Source: Pseudomonadota bacterium
GTDB taxonomy: Bacteria > Myxococcota_A > Polyangia > Polyangiales > Polyangiaceae
Reading direction: 5' to 3'
NCBI GenBank assembly: GCA_023428245.1
Contig: JAEYYX010000013.1
Span: forward strand, 1 to 12,921
Length of the DNA: 12,921 nucleotides
Part shown: positions 7,160 through 12,921 of the stretch, piece by piece
Numbering within the stretch: the stretch's first letter is position 1
Layout of the letters: the number at the start of each line of letters is the position of its first letter
The notes under the pieces: model-generated
What the model was told of the DNA's origin: nothing
Seen by the model: the letters and a program-made list of their open reading frames with translations, nothing else
Databases searched by the model: none
Made by a program: the position numbers and the translations under genes

Positions 7160-7643
7160 GCGGCACGAAAGGGAGCGTGGGATCGGCCGAGAGCTCTCGC
7201 GCGAGTTGTCCCAGACGAACTGTCAGGACTTCATGAAGTTCCCGAGAGGAAGGCCGCGCCTGCCGAACAGCATGGAACGCCGGGGTCACGAGATGTGGGT
7301 GGACCCTGGGGGCGTGCCGTGAGCCTCGATTGTGTTCTCACTGTCTCTTCAGGCCCCGGTCCATCACATCCGCCGTCGCTCGGCCGAGCCTTCGAGTGGA
7401 GTCCGATTGCCCCACCGCGCCCGGCCTCCGAGCTGCCTTACCAAGTTCGTTCACTTTCGAGGAAAACAAAGAAGGACGAAGTCGCTCTAAGTAGGAAGAC
7501 ATCCCTCAACTTGGGGGTGCTCTGGGCGTTAAGGTGAAGTAGTCTAGCGCTTGGTCACATGACCAAGGGAGGCGACCGGGTGCTGAGGAGTGCTTCGCCT
7601 GGAGCCGCTCACTTTCTTCTTTCTATTGTTGGGTCGAGACGCA
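7160..7643. other. Gene-poor intergenic stretch with palindromes
   Basis: There is no convincing gene in these 484 bp. A 12-bp palindrome, CGAGAGCTCTCG, lies at 7188-7199, 28 nt after the lipoprotein stop. A 29-codon frame at 7233-7322 has an AGGA sequence 4 nt before its ATG, but nothing else supports it. The part from about 7440 to 7550 is less GC-rich (ACTTTCGAGGAAAACAAAG and similar) and is the likely promoter area for the large lipoprotein gene, though I see no clear -35/-10 pair. The operator-like palindrome at 7550-7567 is listed separately. AGGCGA (7570-7575) can pair with TCGCCT (7595-7600) in the expected leader. Confidence 0.5.
7550..7567. promoter_or_regulatory. Operator-like perfect inverted repeat
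   Basis: CTTGGTCA, CA, TGACCAAG has perfect 8-bp arms around a 2-bp centre. It lies 77 bp upstream of the large lipoprotein start, in the expected promoter region. The size and symmetry suit a dimeric helix-turn-helix regulator. The spacer is too short for a stable hairpin, so a DNA-binding site is more likely than a terminator. The binding protein is unknown. Confidence 0.45.
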
Positions 7644-10385
7644 ATGAACCGATCATTTTTGACCGCAATGGCCTTGTCCATTGCCTTCTCTCTCGTTGGG
7701 GTAGCCTGTAATGACAATGAACCGGACATCTCCGGGACCGGCGGCGATGCAGGCGGTACATCACTCGGCGGAGACGGTTCGGGGGGCGGCGGCCCGGCCT
7801 GTGGTTCGTCTCAGGTAGCCTGTGACGGCATCTGTACGAATCTGAACTCCGATCCGAAACACTGCGGCGACTGTGCGACGCTTTGCGGTGCCGGAGAAGG
7901 CTGTAGCAACGGAAAGTGTGAGCGCTTCGGTTGTACGACCGGTCAGATCCTCTGCGACGATGAGTGCGTCAACACCCAGTCGAACCCGGCCCACTGTGGA
8001 GGTTGTGATCTTGCCTGCGAGTCGGGTGAGCTCTGCTCGAACGGTGCTTGTGTCACTTCCTGCCCCACGGGTCTGATCGCCTGCGACGAGACGTGCGTGG
8101 ATCCGAAGACGGACCCGAAGTTCTGCGGCGCCACGAGCTGCACCGGCTCCGATATGGGCGGCGGCGCGAACAGCGATGTCGGCCAAGTCTGCGGCGCCGA
8201 CGAGCTCTGCGACGATGGCGTGTGCCGGGTCGCCTGTTCCGCGGGCCAGCTCGTCTGCGGGGGCGCTTGCGTCGATCCGAAGACGAACCCGCGCTTCTGC
8301 GGAGCCACGGATTGTTCGGAGGCGGATGGAGAAGGCGTCTCTTGCGCTACTGGCGAGACCTGTGTCGACGGCGCCTGCGAGACAGCTTGCCCCGGCGCGC
8401 AGATCGTCTGCGACGGCGCCTGCATCAATCCACTGACTGACCGCGAGCATTGCGGCGCGACGAATTGCGCGGGCGAAGGTCCCGAGCTTGGCGAGGAGTG
8501 CGCGAGCGGTCAGGTGTGTGTGATGGGCGCGTGCCAGACGAGCTGCCCTCTGGGTCAGCTTGTCTGCGGTGGCAAGTGCATCGATCCGAACGTCGATCCT
8601 CTCTACTGCGGTGCGACGGATTGTAACGCTCTGCCGACCTCGGGCGTCGATTGTCCCTCGGGTCAGGTATGCGTAGCCGGCGCTTGCCAGCTCTCCTGTC
8701 CCGACGGACAGCTCGCTTGCGGCGTGGCTGGCAGTGAACAGTGCGTCGACCCGCTCCGGGATCGCGAGTTCTGCGGCGCGACTGATTGTGAGGGGGGCCA
8801 GGTGGGCGACGTGTGTGACGCCGGCGAGGTTTGCTCGGAGGGGCAGTGCGCTCCGACGTGTGCTGCGGGCCTCCTCGAGTGCAGTGGCGCTTGCGTCAAT
8901 CCTCAGACCGACGCGGCCTATTGTGGCGCGAGCGATTGCGACGGCACGGGAGGCGAGGTTTGTGCCACGGGTCAGGCGTGTGTCAGCGGTGTCTGCGCGA
9001 GCTTCGTCCAGTGGTCGGCCGGCCAGCGCGTGGATGATGAGACGCTCGATACTGTGACAACGGAGCAAGCGCTGGCGACGGACTCCGCGGGGAACGCTGT
9101 GTTGCTCTTCCGTCAGCAGGTCACCGCTGACGACTCGAGCTTGCGTCCCTTTGCGACCTACTACTCGAACGTCACGAAGACCTGGTCGCCGCCGGTTCGC
9201 CTCGACGGCCACGCGGACACAAGCACAAATGGATTCCGCGTGCGCAGCCTTCGGGTGGACATGAACGACGCCGGCGTCGCTGTCGCGACGTGGATCGCCG
9301 AAACGTCGCCGACCACCACGGCTCTGTACGCCTCGCGTCGCCAGGGCCCAAGTTGGTCCACGGCCGTTGAGGTGGCCGCTCCGGCCATCGAGTTCCCAGA
9401 CGTTTATGTAGATAACCTGGGTCGGGGCGTGATCGTGTACTCGAGCGAGATCAGCGGCGACGTGACCGATCCAGATTACCAATGGCAATGGCAGGTCTAT
9501 GGCGCGATCCTGAATACCGACGGGAGCCTACTAGGGGCGCCGAGCCAGGTGTCCGGACTCGACGGCGACTACTACGAGGCGACGAGCCCGCGCATCTCCG
9601 GAAACTCGGCAGGTCAGGCCGTGGTGGTCTTCTTCAATAGGATTGAGGGATGGGACATCGACAGCAACGTTTCCGCGGAGATGGGAGCTTGGGCGCTTCG
9701 CTACTCCTCGACGACGGGGTTCGAACCTGCAGCACAGAAGCACAGGCTGAACGAGGACTTGGTCGACGATCACGCCCTATACCCGGACGTCGCGGTCGAC
9801 GCGGCAGGAAACGCTCACGTGGTCTGGGCTCTCGCGAACGATTACTACACTCCAGTGGGCGCCTATCGGGACTTCCCCACCGTTTCGAACATCTTCTACA
9901 ACCACTTCAACGGCGCCACGTGGACCGGGCCGAGCCAAGTGACGACGTTCTCTGGCGAAGTAGCCGTCGATCCGCGCATCTCCGCGAACTTGGGACACGT
10001 GGCCATCGCCTTCCAAACCTACGCGGTTCCGATCGCGAATCCTCCCGCTCCCTCGTCCTACAAGGTTTATGGGGGTCGACTCGTCGACAGTGTCTGGTCC
10101 GAGAGGGTTCTCGACTCGGACGCGATTGCCTTGCCGCAGCCTCTCCCTTCGGTGGGCGTGAGCGGCGTGGGCGACGCGCACTTCGTGTGGACGAATCGGA
10201 GCCAGGCGTTGACGGCGCGTTACGTCGCCGCCAGCGGTACCTGGACCAACCAGCAAAACCTGGCCACCGGTCTGGGTGCGGCGCAGTGGCCCGTCCTCGC
10301 GACCACATCCAACGTCGAGGTCATGGCCGCCTGGATCCAGGCGGACAATGGGCCCTTCGGGATGTTCGTCGGACGTTATCACTGA
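7644..10385 (+). CDS. Large lipoprotein: eight Cys-rich repeats plus a propeller-like domain
   Basis: A 913-residue predicted surface lipoprotein. The signal MNRSFLTAMALSIAFSLVGVAC gives lipidation at C22, followed by a Gly-rich linker (about 30-52). Residues 53-451 hold eight repeats of about 42-56 residues with eight cysteines each, of the form C..GQ..C.G.CVDP.TDP..CGAT.C...C..G..C..G.C; this kind of repeat is frequent in myxobacterial secreted proteins. From about 476 to the end, a motif of the type (V/I)....AGNA.VVW recurs about eight times, roughly every 57 residues: ATDSAGNAVLLF, VDMNDAGVAVATW, AVDAAGNAHVVW, VSGVGDAHFVW and others. This suggests a beta-propeller. I chose ATG 7644 because it starts the signal peptide; a GTG 54 nt upstream is less likely. 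Binding or adhesion is plausible but unproven. Confidence 0.9.
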   Translation: MNRSFLTAMALSIAFSLVGVACNDNEPDISGTGGDAGGTSLGGDGSGGGGPACGSSQVACDGICTNLNSDPKHCGDCATLCGAGEGCSNGKCERFGCTTGQILCDDECVNTQSNPAHCGGCDLACESGELCSNGACVTSCPTGLIACDETCVDPKTDPKFCGATSCTGSDMGGGANSDVGQVCGADELCDDGVCRVACSAGQLVCGGACVDPKTNPRFCGATDCSEADGEGVSCATGETCVDGACETACPGAQIVCDGACINPLTDREHCGATNCAGEGPELGEECASGQVCVMGACQTSCPLGQLVCGGKCIDPNVDPLYCGATDCNALPTSGVDCPSGQVCVAGACQLSCPDGQLACGVAGSEQCVDPLRDREFCGATDCEGGQVGDVCDAGEVCSEGQCAPTCAAGLLECSGACVNPQTDAAYCGASDCDGTGGEVCATGQACVSGVCASFVQWSAGQRVDDETLDTVTTEQALATDSAGNAVLLFRQQVTADDSSLRPFATYYSNVTKTWSPPVRLDGHADTSTNGFRVRSLRVDMNDAGVAVATWIAETSPTTTALYASRRQGPSWSTAVEVAAPAIEFPDVYVDNLGRGVIVYSSEISGDVTDPDYQWQWQVYGAILNTDGSLLGAPSQVSGLDGDYYEATSPRISGNSAGQAVVVFFNRIEGWDIDSNVSAEMGAWALRYSSTTGFEPAAQKHRLNEDLVDDHALYPDVAVDAAGNAHVVWALANDYYTPVGAYRDFPTVSNIFYNHFNGATWTGPSQVTTFSGEVAVDPRISANLGHVAIAFQTYAVPIANPPAPSSYKVYGGRLVDSVWSERVLDSDAIALPQPLPSVGVSGVGDAHFVWTNRSQALTARYVAASGTWTNQQNLATGLGAAQWPVLATTSNVEVMAAWIQADNGPFGMFVGRYH
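7800..8996 (+). repeat. Eight tandem Cys-rich coding repeats
   Basis: These encode C53 to C451 of the large lipoprotein. Repeats 1 and 2 have a CG.C...C centre (CGDCATLC, CGGCDLAC). Repeats 3 to 8 have CGAT.C or CGAS.C followed by an acidic/Gly insert of variable length before the next Cys. Repeat 3 has the longest insert and repeat 7 carries a small extra insert before QCVDP. The two types suggest that repeats 3-8 spread by internal duplication after splitting from the 1-2 type. Confidence 0.85.
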
Positions 10386-10407
10386 AGTCGGTTCGGCTCT
10401 TTTCAGG

Positions 10408-10443
10408 TCCCCTGTCTCCTTGCGGTCCGCGAGTGGCAGGGGA
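10408..10443 (+). terminator. Two-tier hairpin after the large lipoprotein gene
   Basis: TCCCCTG (10408-10414) pairs with CAGGGGA (10437-10443), and an inner CTTGC/GCGAG stem (one G-T pair) closes on GGTCC. It begins 22 nt after the stop codon. No T-run follows, so it is a candidate intrinsic or partial terminator separating this gene from the peptide cassette. Confidence 0.4.
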
Positions 10444-10496
10444 ACTGGACCGGGGGTCAGCGTCGTGGTAGGCCATCGCAACGGACCTGTTTTGGT

Positions 10497-10694
10497 ATGA
10501 GCGACGGACAAGACCCGGGTGGCCCACGCGAAGTTTTGCCGGAGAAGGGGCCCGACCTTTTCCGTCGCCGCCTCCTGCAACATGCCCTTTGGGTTGCTCC
10601 TGCGATCGTAGGGACTGCGGCTGTAAAGGCTCGCGCGCAGACGCAGAGCTGTAGCCCGAACTTGACGCCGCCCTGCGCGCCCAAGCGCCGCTGA
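10497..10694 (+). CDS. Short Tat-signal peptide, candidate RiPP-like precursor
   Basis: A 65-residue protein with no family I recognise. Residues 1-20 are hydrophilic (MSDGQDPGGP...). FRRRLLQ (22-28) fits the twin-arginine pattern x-R-R-x-F/L-L-K/Q. A hydrophobic helix runs about 29-43, and ARA (45-47) is a signal peptidase site. Cleavage there would release an 18-residue tail, QTQSCSPNLTPPCAPKRR, with Cys at 52 and 60, four Pro, two Ser and two Thr. It is followed after 10 nt by a radical SAM gene and then by pqqD-like and hprK-like genes, which makes it the likely substrate of the cassette. The two Cys and the Ser/Thr are possible modification sites. The upstream ribosome site is weak (GGACC). 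Alternatively it could be a small exported protein unrelated to the enzymes. Confidence 0.7.
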   Translation: MSDGQDPGGPREVLPEKGPDLFRRRLLQHALWVAPAIVGTAAVKARAQTQSCSPNLTPPCAPKRR

Positions 10695-10704
10695 ACGAGG
10701 CGCC

Positions 10705-11757
10705 GTGGGGACGGGCAGCCGACACGTTCTGCGAGGCCAGTGGTACTTTGATCGATCCCGGCCTGGAGCTATTCGCGCGTTTGGTCTGTCGGACAGTTCC
10801 GAGGTCGTCTTGGAGGGGACGCTGGCCGCAAATCCGGAGCTCGCGGCGCGGGCAGCGGGTCTACCCGAGCTCGAAAGCGCTCTCTCGGAGCCAGAAGAGC
10901 CCGCCACGTTGCGCCGTTTGCTCGCACCCGAGGGGTTCGGTCTTCTCTTTTTGGAGCTGACCGGCCGTTGCAACGAAAACTGCGTGCATTGTTATGCGAG
11001 CTCGGGGCCCGAGGTCAACGCGAGCCTGGACCGAGAGCTCATCTTCACGGTGCTCCGCGATGCGGCGGTGCTCGGCTTCCGCTCTGTACAGCTCACGGGA
11101 GGCGATCCGTTGGTGTCACCTCATTTCCTGCCTGCGGCAGCGCTGAGTCGAGAGCTCGGGCTTGAACTGGAAGTCTATACGAACGGTCTCGCGCTGCGGG
11201 AGGAGCTCGTACGCTCTCTCGTCCCTCTCGAGGCGCAGCTCGCGCTCTCGGTGTATTCTTCCGATCCGGCGGTGCACGACGCCGTGACCCGCACTCCCGG
11301 AAGTCACGCGCGGACGCTTGGGGCGATCGCCTTGGCTCAAGAGCATGGGCTCGACGTCCGCGTGGGGGTAGTTCTTTCGGAGGTGAACGCGGCGGGCTTC
11401 GATGAGACCGTGTCGTTCCTCGTGGCTCAGGGGATCGACGAGGCGAAAATCGCGACGACCCGTGAGCGGGGGGTCGGGCGCGGAGAACATCGGAACCAAG
11501 AGGAGAGGCTCGAGAGAGGCCGGGCACACGCGAGCGAGCCCGACCGGCTCGGCAAGCTCTGTGTGAGTTATGAGGGGAAGGTTCTCCCGTGCATCTTCGA
11601 TCGGAGGACCGTCCTCGGCGACGTGCGCGAGCGCTCCCTCGCGGCGATTTTGGACCAGGAGATCGGCTCTTTGCGCTTCCCGCGGCATCTCCGCCCCGTC
11701 TCGGAAGAGCTCTCGTGTATGGATTGCCAATTTCGGCGGCGGCTGCTCGGGGGGTAA
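10705..11757 (+). CDS. Radical SAM protein with a short SPASM/twitch-like C-terminal domain
   Basis: A 350-residue enzyme. The cluster-binding CxxxCxxC is CNENCVHC (C89, C93, C96), the SAM-contact motif GGDP is at 132-135, and VYTNG (157-161) is a typical barrel strand. The C-terminal part has LCVSYEGKVLPCIF (C286, C296), LGDVRERSLAAIL, then SCMDC (C338, C341). These four cysteines suit one auxiliary iron-sulfur cluster, in the twitch or short SPASM style of peptide- or cofactor-modifying enzymes. About 80 N-terminal residues before the cluster motif match no domain I recognise and do not look like a PqqD fold. The start is GTG 10705 with ACGAGG 4 nt upstream, 10 nt after the peptide stop. 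It probably modifies the peptide at 10497; the type of bond formed cannot be told from the sequence. Confidence 0.92.
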   Translation: MGTGSRHVLRGQWYFDRSRPGAIRAFGLSDSSEVVLEGTLAANPELAARAAGLPELESALSEPEEPATLRRLLAPEGFGLLFLELTGRCNENCVHCYASSGPEVNASLDRELIFTVLRDAAVLGFRSVQLTGGDPLVSPHFLPAAALSRELGLELEVYTNGLALREELVRSLVPLEAQLALSVYSSDPAVHDAVTRTPGSHARTLGAIALAQEHGLDVRVGVVLSEVNAAGFDETVSFLVAQGIDEAKIATTRERGVGRGEHRNQEERLERGRAHASEPDRLGKLCVSYEGKVLPCIFDRRTVLGDVRERSLAAILDQEIGSLRFPRHLRPVSEELSCMDCQFRRRLLGG

Positions 11758-11769
11758 AGTCCGGGCGTC

Positions 11770-12072
11770 ATGAGCGAGACAGCGGCGATCCCTCCCGACG
11801 CGGCCATCGAGCGCGCCCTCGAGGTCAGTCATGAGCTGAGCGAAACAGGCGAGCTGATCCTCTATGACCAGGAGAAGTCCGAGGTCGTGATGTTCAACGC
11901 GATGGGCGCGTGCATTTGGGAGCTCATCGACGGCCGTCGTACGGCGCGCGACGTCGTCGATTTCATTGTGGAGGCGCGCGGGGCCGAAAATGAGCGCCCG
12001 ATCATCGAGCGGGACGTGCTCGCGTTCCTGCGGGATCTCGCGGGGCGCCGTTCGATCCGACTCCGGGAGTGA
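11770..12072 (+). CDS. PqqD-family peptide chaperone (RiPP recognition element)
   Basis: A 100-residue stand-alone PqqD-like protein. The fold is visible as a beta-hairpin (GELILYDQEKSEVVMFNAMGACIWELIDG) followed by a helix that begins TARDVVDFI and a final helix with FLRDLAGR near the C-terminus. PqqD proteins bind the leader of a precursor peptide and present it to a partner radical SAM enzyme, here the gene 12 nt upstream. Standalone PqqD proteins next to HprK-related kinases are a known pairing (the TIGRFAM 'HPr-rel-A' system and lasso peptide clusters); whether this one belongs to either is not shown. Its stop overlaps the next start (TGATG). The ribosome site is weak, so translation is probably coupled to the radical SAM gene. 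Confidence 0.92.
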   Translation: MSETAAIPPDAAIERALEVSHELSETGELILYDQEKSEVVMFNAMGACIWELIDGRRTARDVVDFIVEARGAENERPIIERDVLAFLRDLAGRRSIRLRE

Positions 12073-12921
12073 TGGTGGACAGGCTCAGGTTCACCGCGGC
12101 TGGGCTGACCGTCGAAGTTCGAAGTGCGCTGCCCGAAGTGACGCGCGCCCTCGGAGCGCTCTTTCGGCCGGCGCTGCTTCCGGCTGGCCCTTCACTCCGG
12201 CACTACACGGTGGACGCGGACGGAACCACATGCGTCGACGGACAGCTTCTCACGAAGGCTCGGGACCCCTCACGATGTGTGCTCAGGATCGAGGGGGACG
12301 TGCTCGAAGCGCTCGGCCAAGCGAGCCGGGACAAGCTCATCTTGCATACGGGAGGAATTGTCCTCGAAGAAACGCTCTTTCTCTTCGTGGGCGAACCGAC
12401 CTCGGGCAAGTCGACGATGACACGCGCCGCGCTCGCGCGCGGCGCGACCTACCTGACCGACGACACGCTCATCTTTGATGAACAGGTCTGCCGCGGCGTC
12501 GCCCGCAGCGTCCATTTTGATCCCTTTCCGCTCGTGGAGCTCGAGGCGCTCCCCTCCTACTATGCCGATTGTGATCTCGAGAGCTATCGATTCCGCGGGG
12601 AAGAAGATGAGGTCTTCGTGACGCCGCTCTGGACAGGTGCCTTCGAAACTTTCCACGAATATCGTCCTGAAAAAGGACGCGTCGTGCTCGCTTCCCTCGA
12701 GCGCGGCGAGCACGAAAAAGTGAGCGAACTTTCCGTCCTCGAGCGCGCGGCGACGCTTCTCGGCGCGTCTCTCGAGGTCGGTGTCGATCGCTGGGCCCTC
12801 GTCCCCTCGGGACCGAGCTATCGAGTGACATGGAACCGGGAGCCGGAGCGAGCTCTCGAGCTGCTCTTTGCGGCGGTGGGGCGGGGGGGCGGGCCCCGCC
12901 CCCCCCCCCCGCCCCCGGTAT
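12072..12921 (+). CDS. HprK-related kinase-like protein, partial (right edge)
   Basis: About 283 codons are visible from the ATG at 12072, which overlaps the pqqD-like stop (TGATG). Residues 91-115 read LHTGGIVLEE, then FLFVGEPTSGKST: a P-loop (G107-T115) in the setting typical of HPr kinase/phosphorylase. ALARGATYLTDD (120-131) follows, with the Asp pair expected for metal and substrate binding. It lacks the N-terminal HPr kinase domain. HprK-related proteins in peptide clusters include kinases that phosphorylate lasso precursor peptides, so phosphorylation of a Ser/Thr on the exported peptide is one possibility. After about residue 268 the frame enters a G/C homopolymer foldback (GRGGGPRPPPPP), which is probably not real protein, so the C-terminus is unreliable. 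Confidence 0.85.
   Translation, partial: MVDRLRFTAAGLTVEVRSALPEVTRALGALFRPALLPAGPSLRHYTVDADGTTCVDGQLLTKARDPSRCVLRIEGDVLEALGQASRDKLILHTGGIVLEETLFLFVGEPTSGKSTMTRAALARGATYLTDDTLIFDEQVCRGVARSVHFDPFPLVELEALPSYYADCDLESYRFRGEEDEVFVTPLWTGAFETFHEYRPEKGRVVLASLERGEHEKVSELSVLERAATLLGASLEVGVDRWALVPSGPSYRVTWNREPERALELLFAAVGRGGGPRPPPPPPV
12877..12921. repeat. G/C homopolymer inverted repeat at the contig end
   Basis: Runs of G (12877-12893) are followed by runs of C (12894-12916), making an almost self-complementary foldback. It is unlike the rest of the window and falls within the last 45 bases. It is most easily explained as an assembly or sequencing artefact at a contig end, though a real hairpin cannot be excluded. 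Confidence 0.7.

Noticed and set aside
7295..7537. An 80-codon plus-strand frame in the intergenic stretch
   Set aside because: It begins at a GTG without a ribosome site, is low in complexity (Pro/Ser/Arg), and covers the likely promoter area of the large lipoprotein gene.
7797..9000. The tandem DNA repetition considered as a CRISPR-like or non-coding repeat array
   Set aside because: Spacing is irregular, similarity is at the protein level, and the frame is unbroken through a lipoprotein gene.
7761..9488. A 575-codon open frame on the minus strand opposite the Cys-rich repeats
   Set aside because: It mirrors the repeats of the plus-strand gene and the codon bias of a GC-rich genome. The plus strand has a lipoprotein signal and ordered Cys repeats, and the minus product has no recognisable domain.
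9777..10973. A 398-codon minus-strand frame
   Set aside because: It lies opposite the propeller domain, the peptide gene and the radical SAM start, and its composition is Arg/Pro-rich as expected of an antisense shadow.
10497..12921. The peptide cassette considered as a PQQ or mycofactocin locus
   Set aside because: The peptide lacks the Glu/Tyr core of PqqA and the Val-Tyr end of MftA, and none of the other genes of those pathways are present in the window.
10497..12921. The peptide cassette considered as a lasso peptide locus
   Set aside because: A PqqD-like protein and HprK-like kinase occur in some lasso clusters, but no cyclase (asparagine synthase-like) or B2 protease is visible, and lasso clusters are not built on a radical SAM enzyme. 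Genes past the right edge could reopen this.

Overview
The window looks like part of a GC-rich genome of a myxobacterium or close relative (Myxococcota). The pointers are the codon bias, a large lipoprotein with eight-cysteine repeats of the kind common in that phylum, several small lipoproteins, and a MoxR/DUF58 operon. This assignment is inference. The left edge cuts through a gene. The right edge ends in a G/C homopolymer foldback that looks like a contig end or assembly artefact.

Layout. 1-2561 (minus): the start of a MoxR-type operon, reading moxR-like AAA+ ATPase, then a DUF58 von Willebrand-like protein, then a membrane-anchored protein cut by the left edge. 2708-3424 (plus): a DUF72 (YecE-like) protein, divergent from moxR. 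3456-3914 (minus): a four-helix membrane protein, divergent from a small winged-helix protein at 4033-4290 (plus) that may be read from a leaderless message. 4381-6411 (minus): a helical-repeat protein followed by a shortened DsbD-type thiol reductant transporter with a C-terminal thioredoxin domain. 6540-7159 (plus): two overlapping, mutually similar small Cys-rich lipoproteins. 7160-7643: a gene-poor stretch with two palindromes. 7644-10385 (plus): a 913-residue lipoprotein with eight Cys-rich repeats followed by about eight propeller-like repeats.

10497-12921 (plus) is the most interesting part. It is a tight four-gene cassette: a 65-residue peptide with a twin-arginine export signal and an 18-residue, two-cysteine tail; a radical SAM enzyme with a short auxiliary-cluster domain; a PqqD-like protein; and an HprK-related kinase-like protein that runs into the right edge. 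Gene spacing is 10 nt, 12 nt and a stop/start overlap. The arrangement reads as a ribosomally made, modified peptide (RiPP-like) system in which the PqqD protein would present the peptide to the radical SAM enzyme and the kinase-like protein would act as a further tailoring enzyme. Family assignments rest on visible motifs. The pathway is inferred, and I cannot say from sequence alone whether it has been described.
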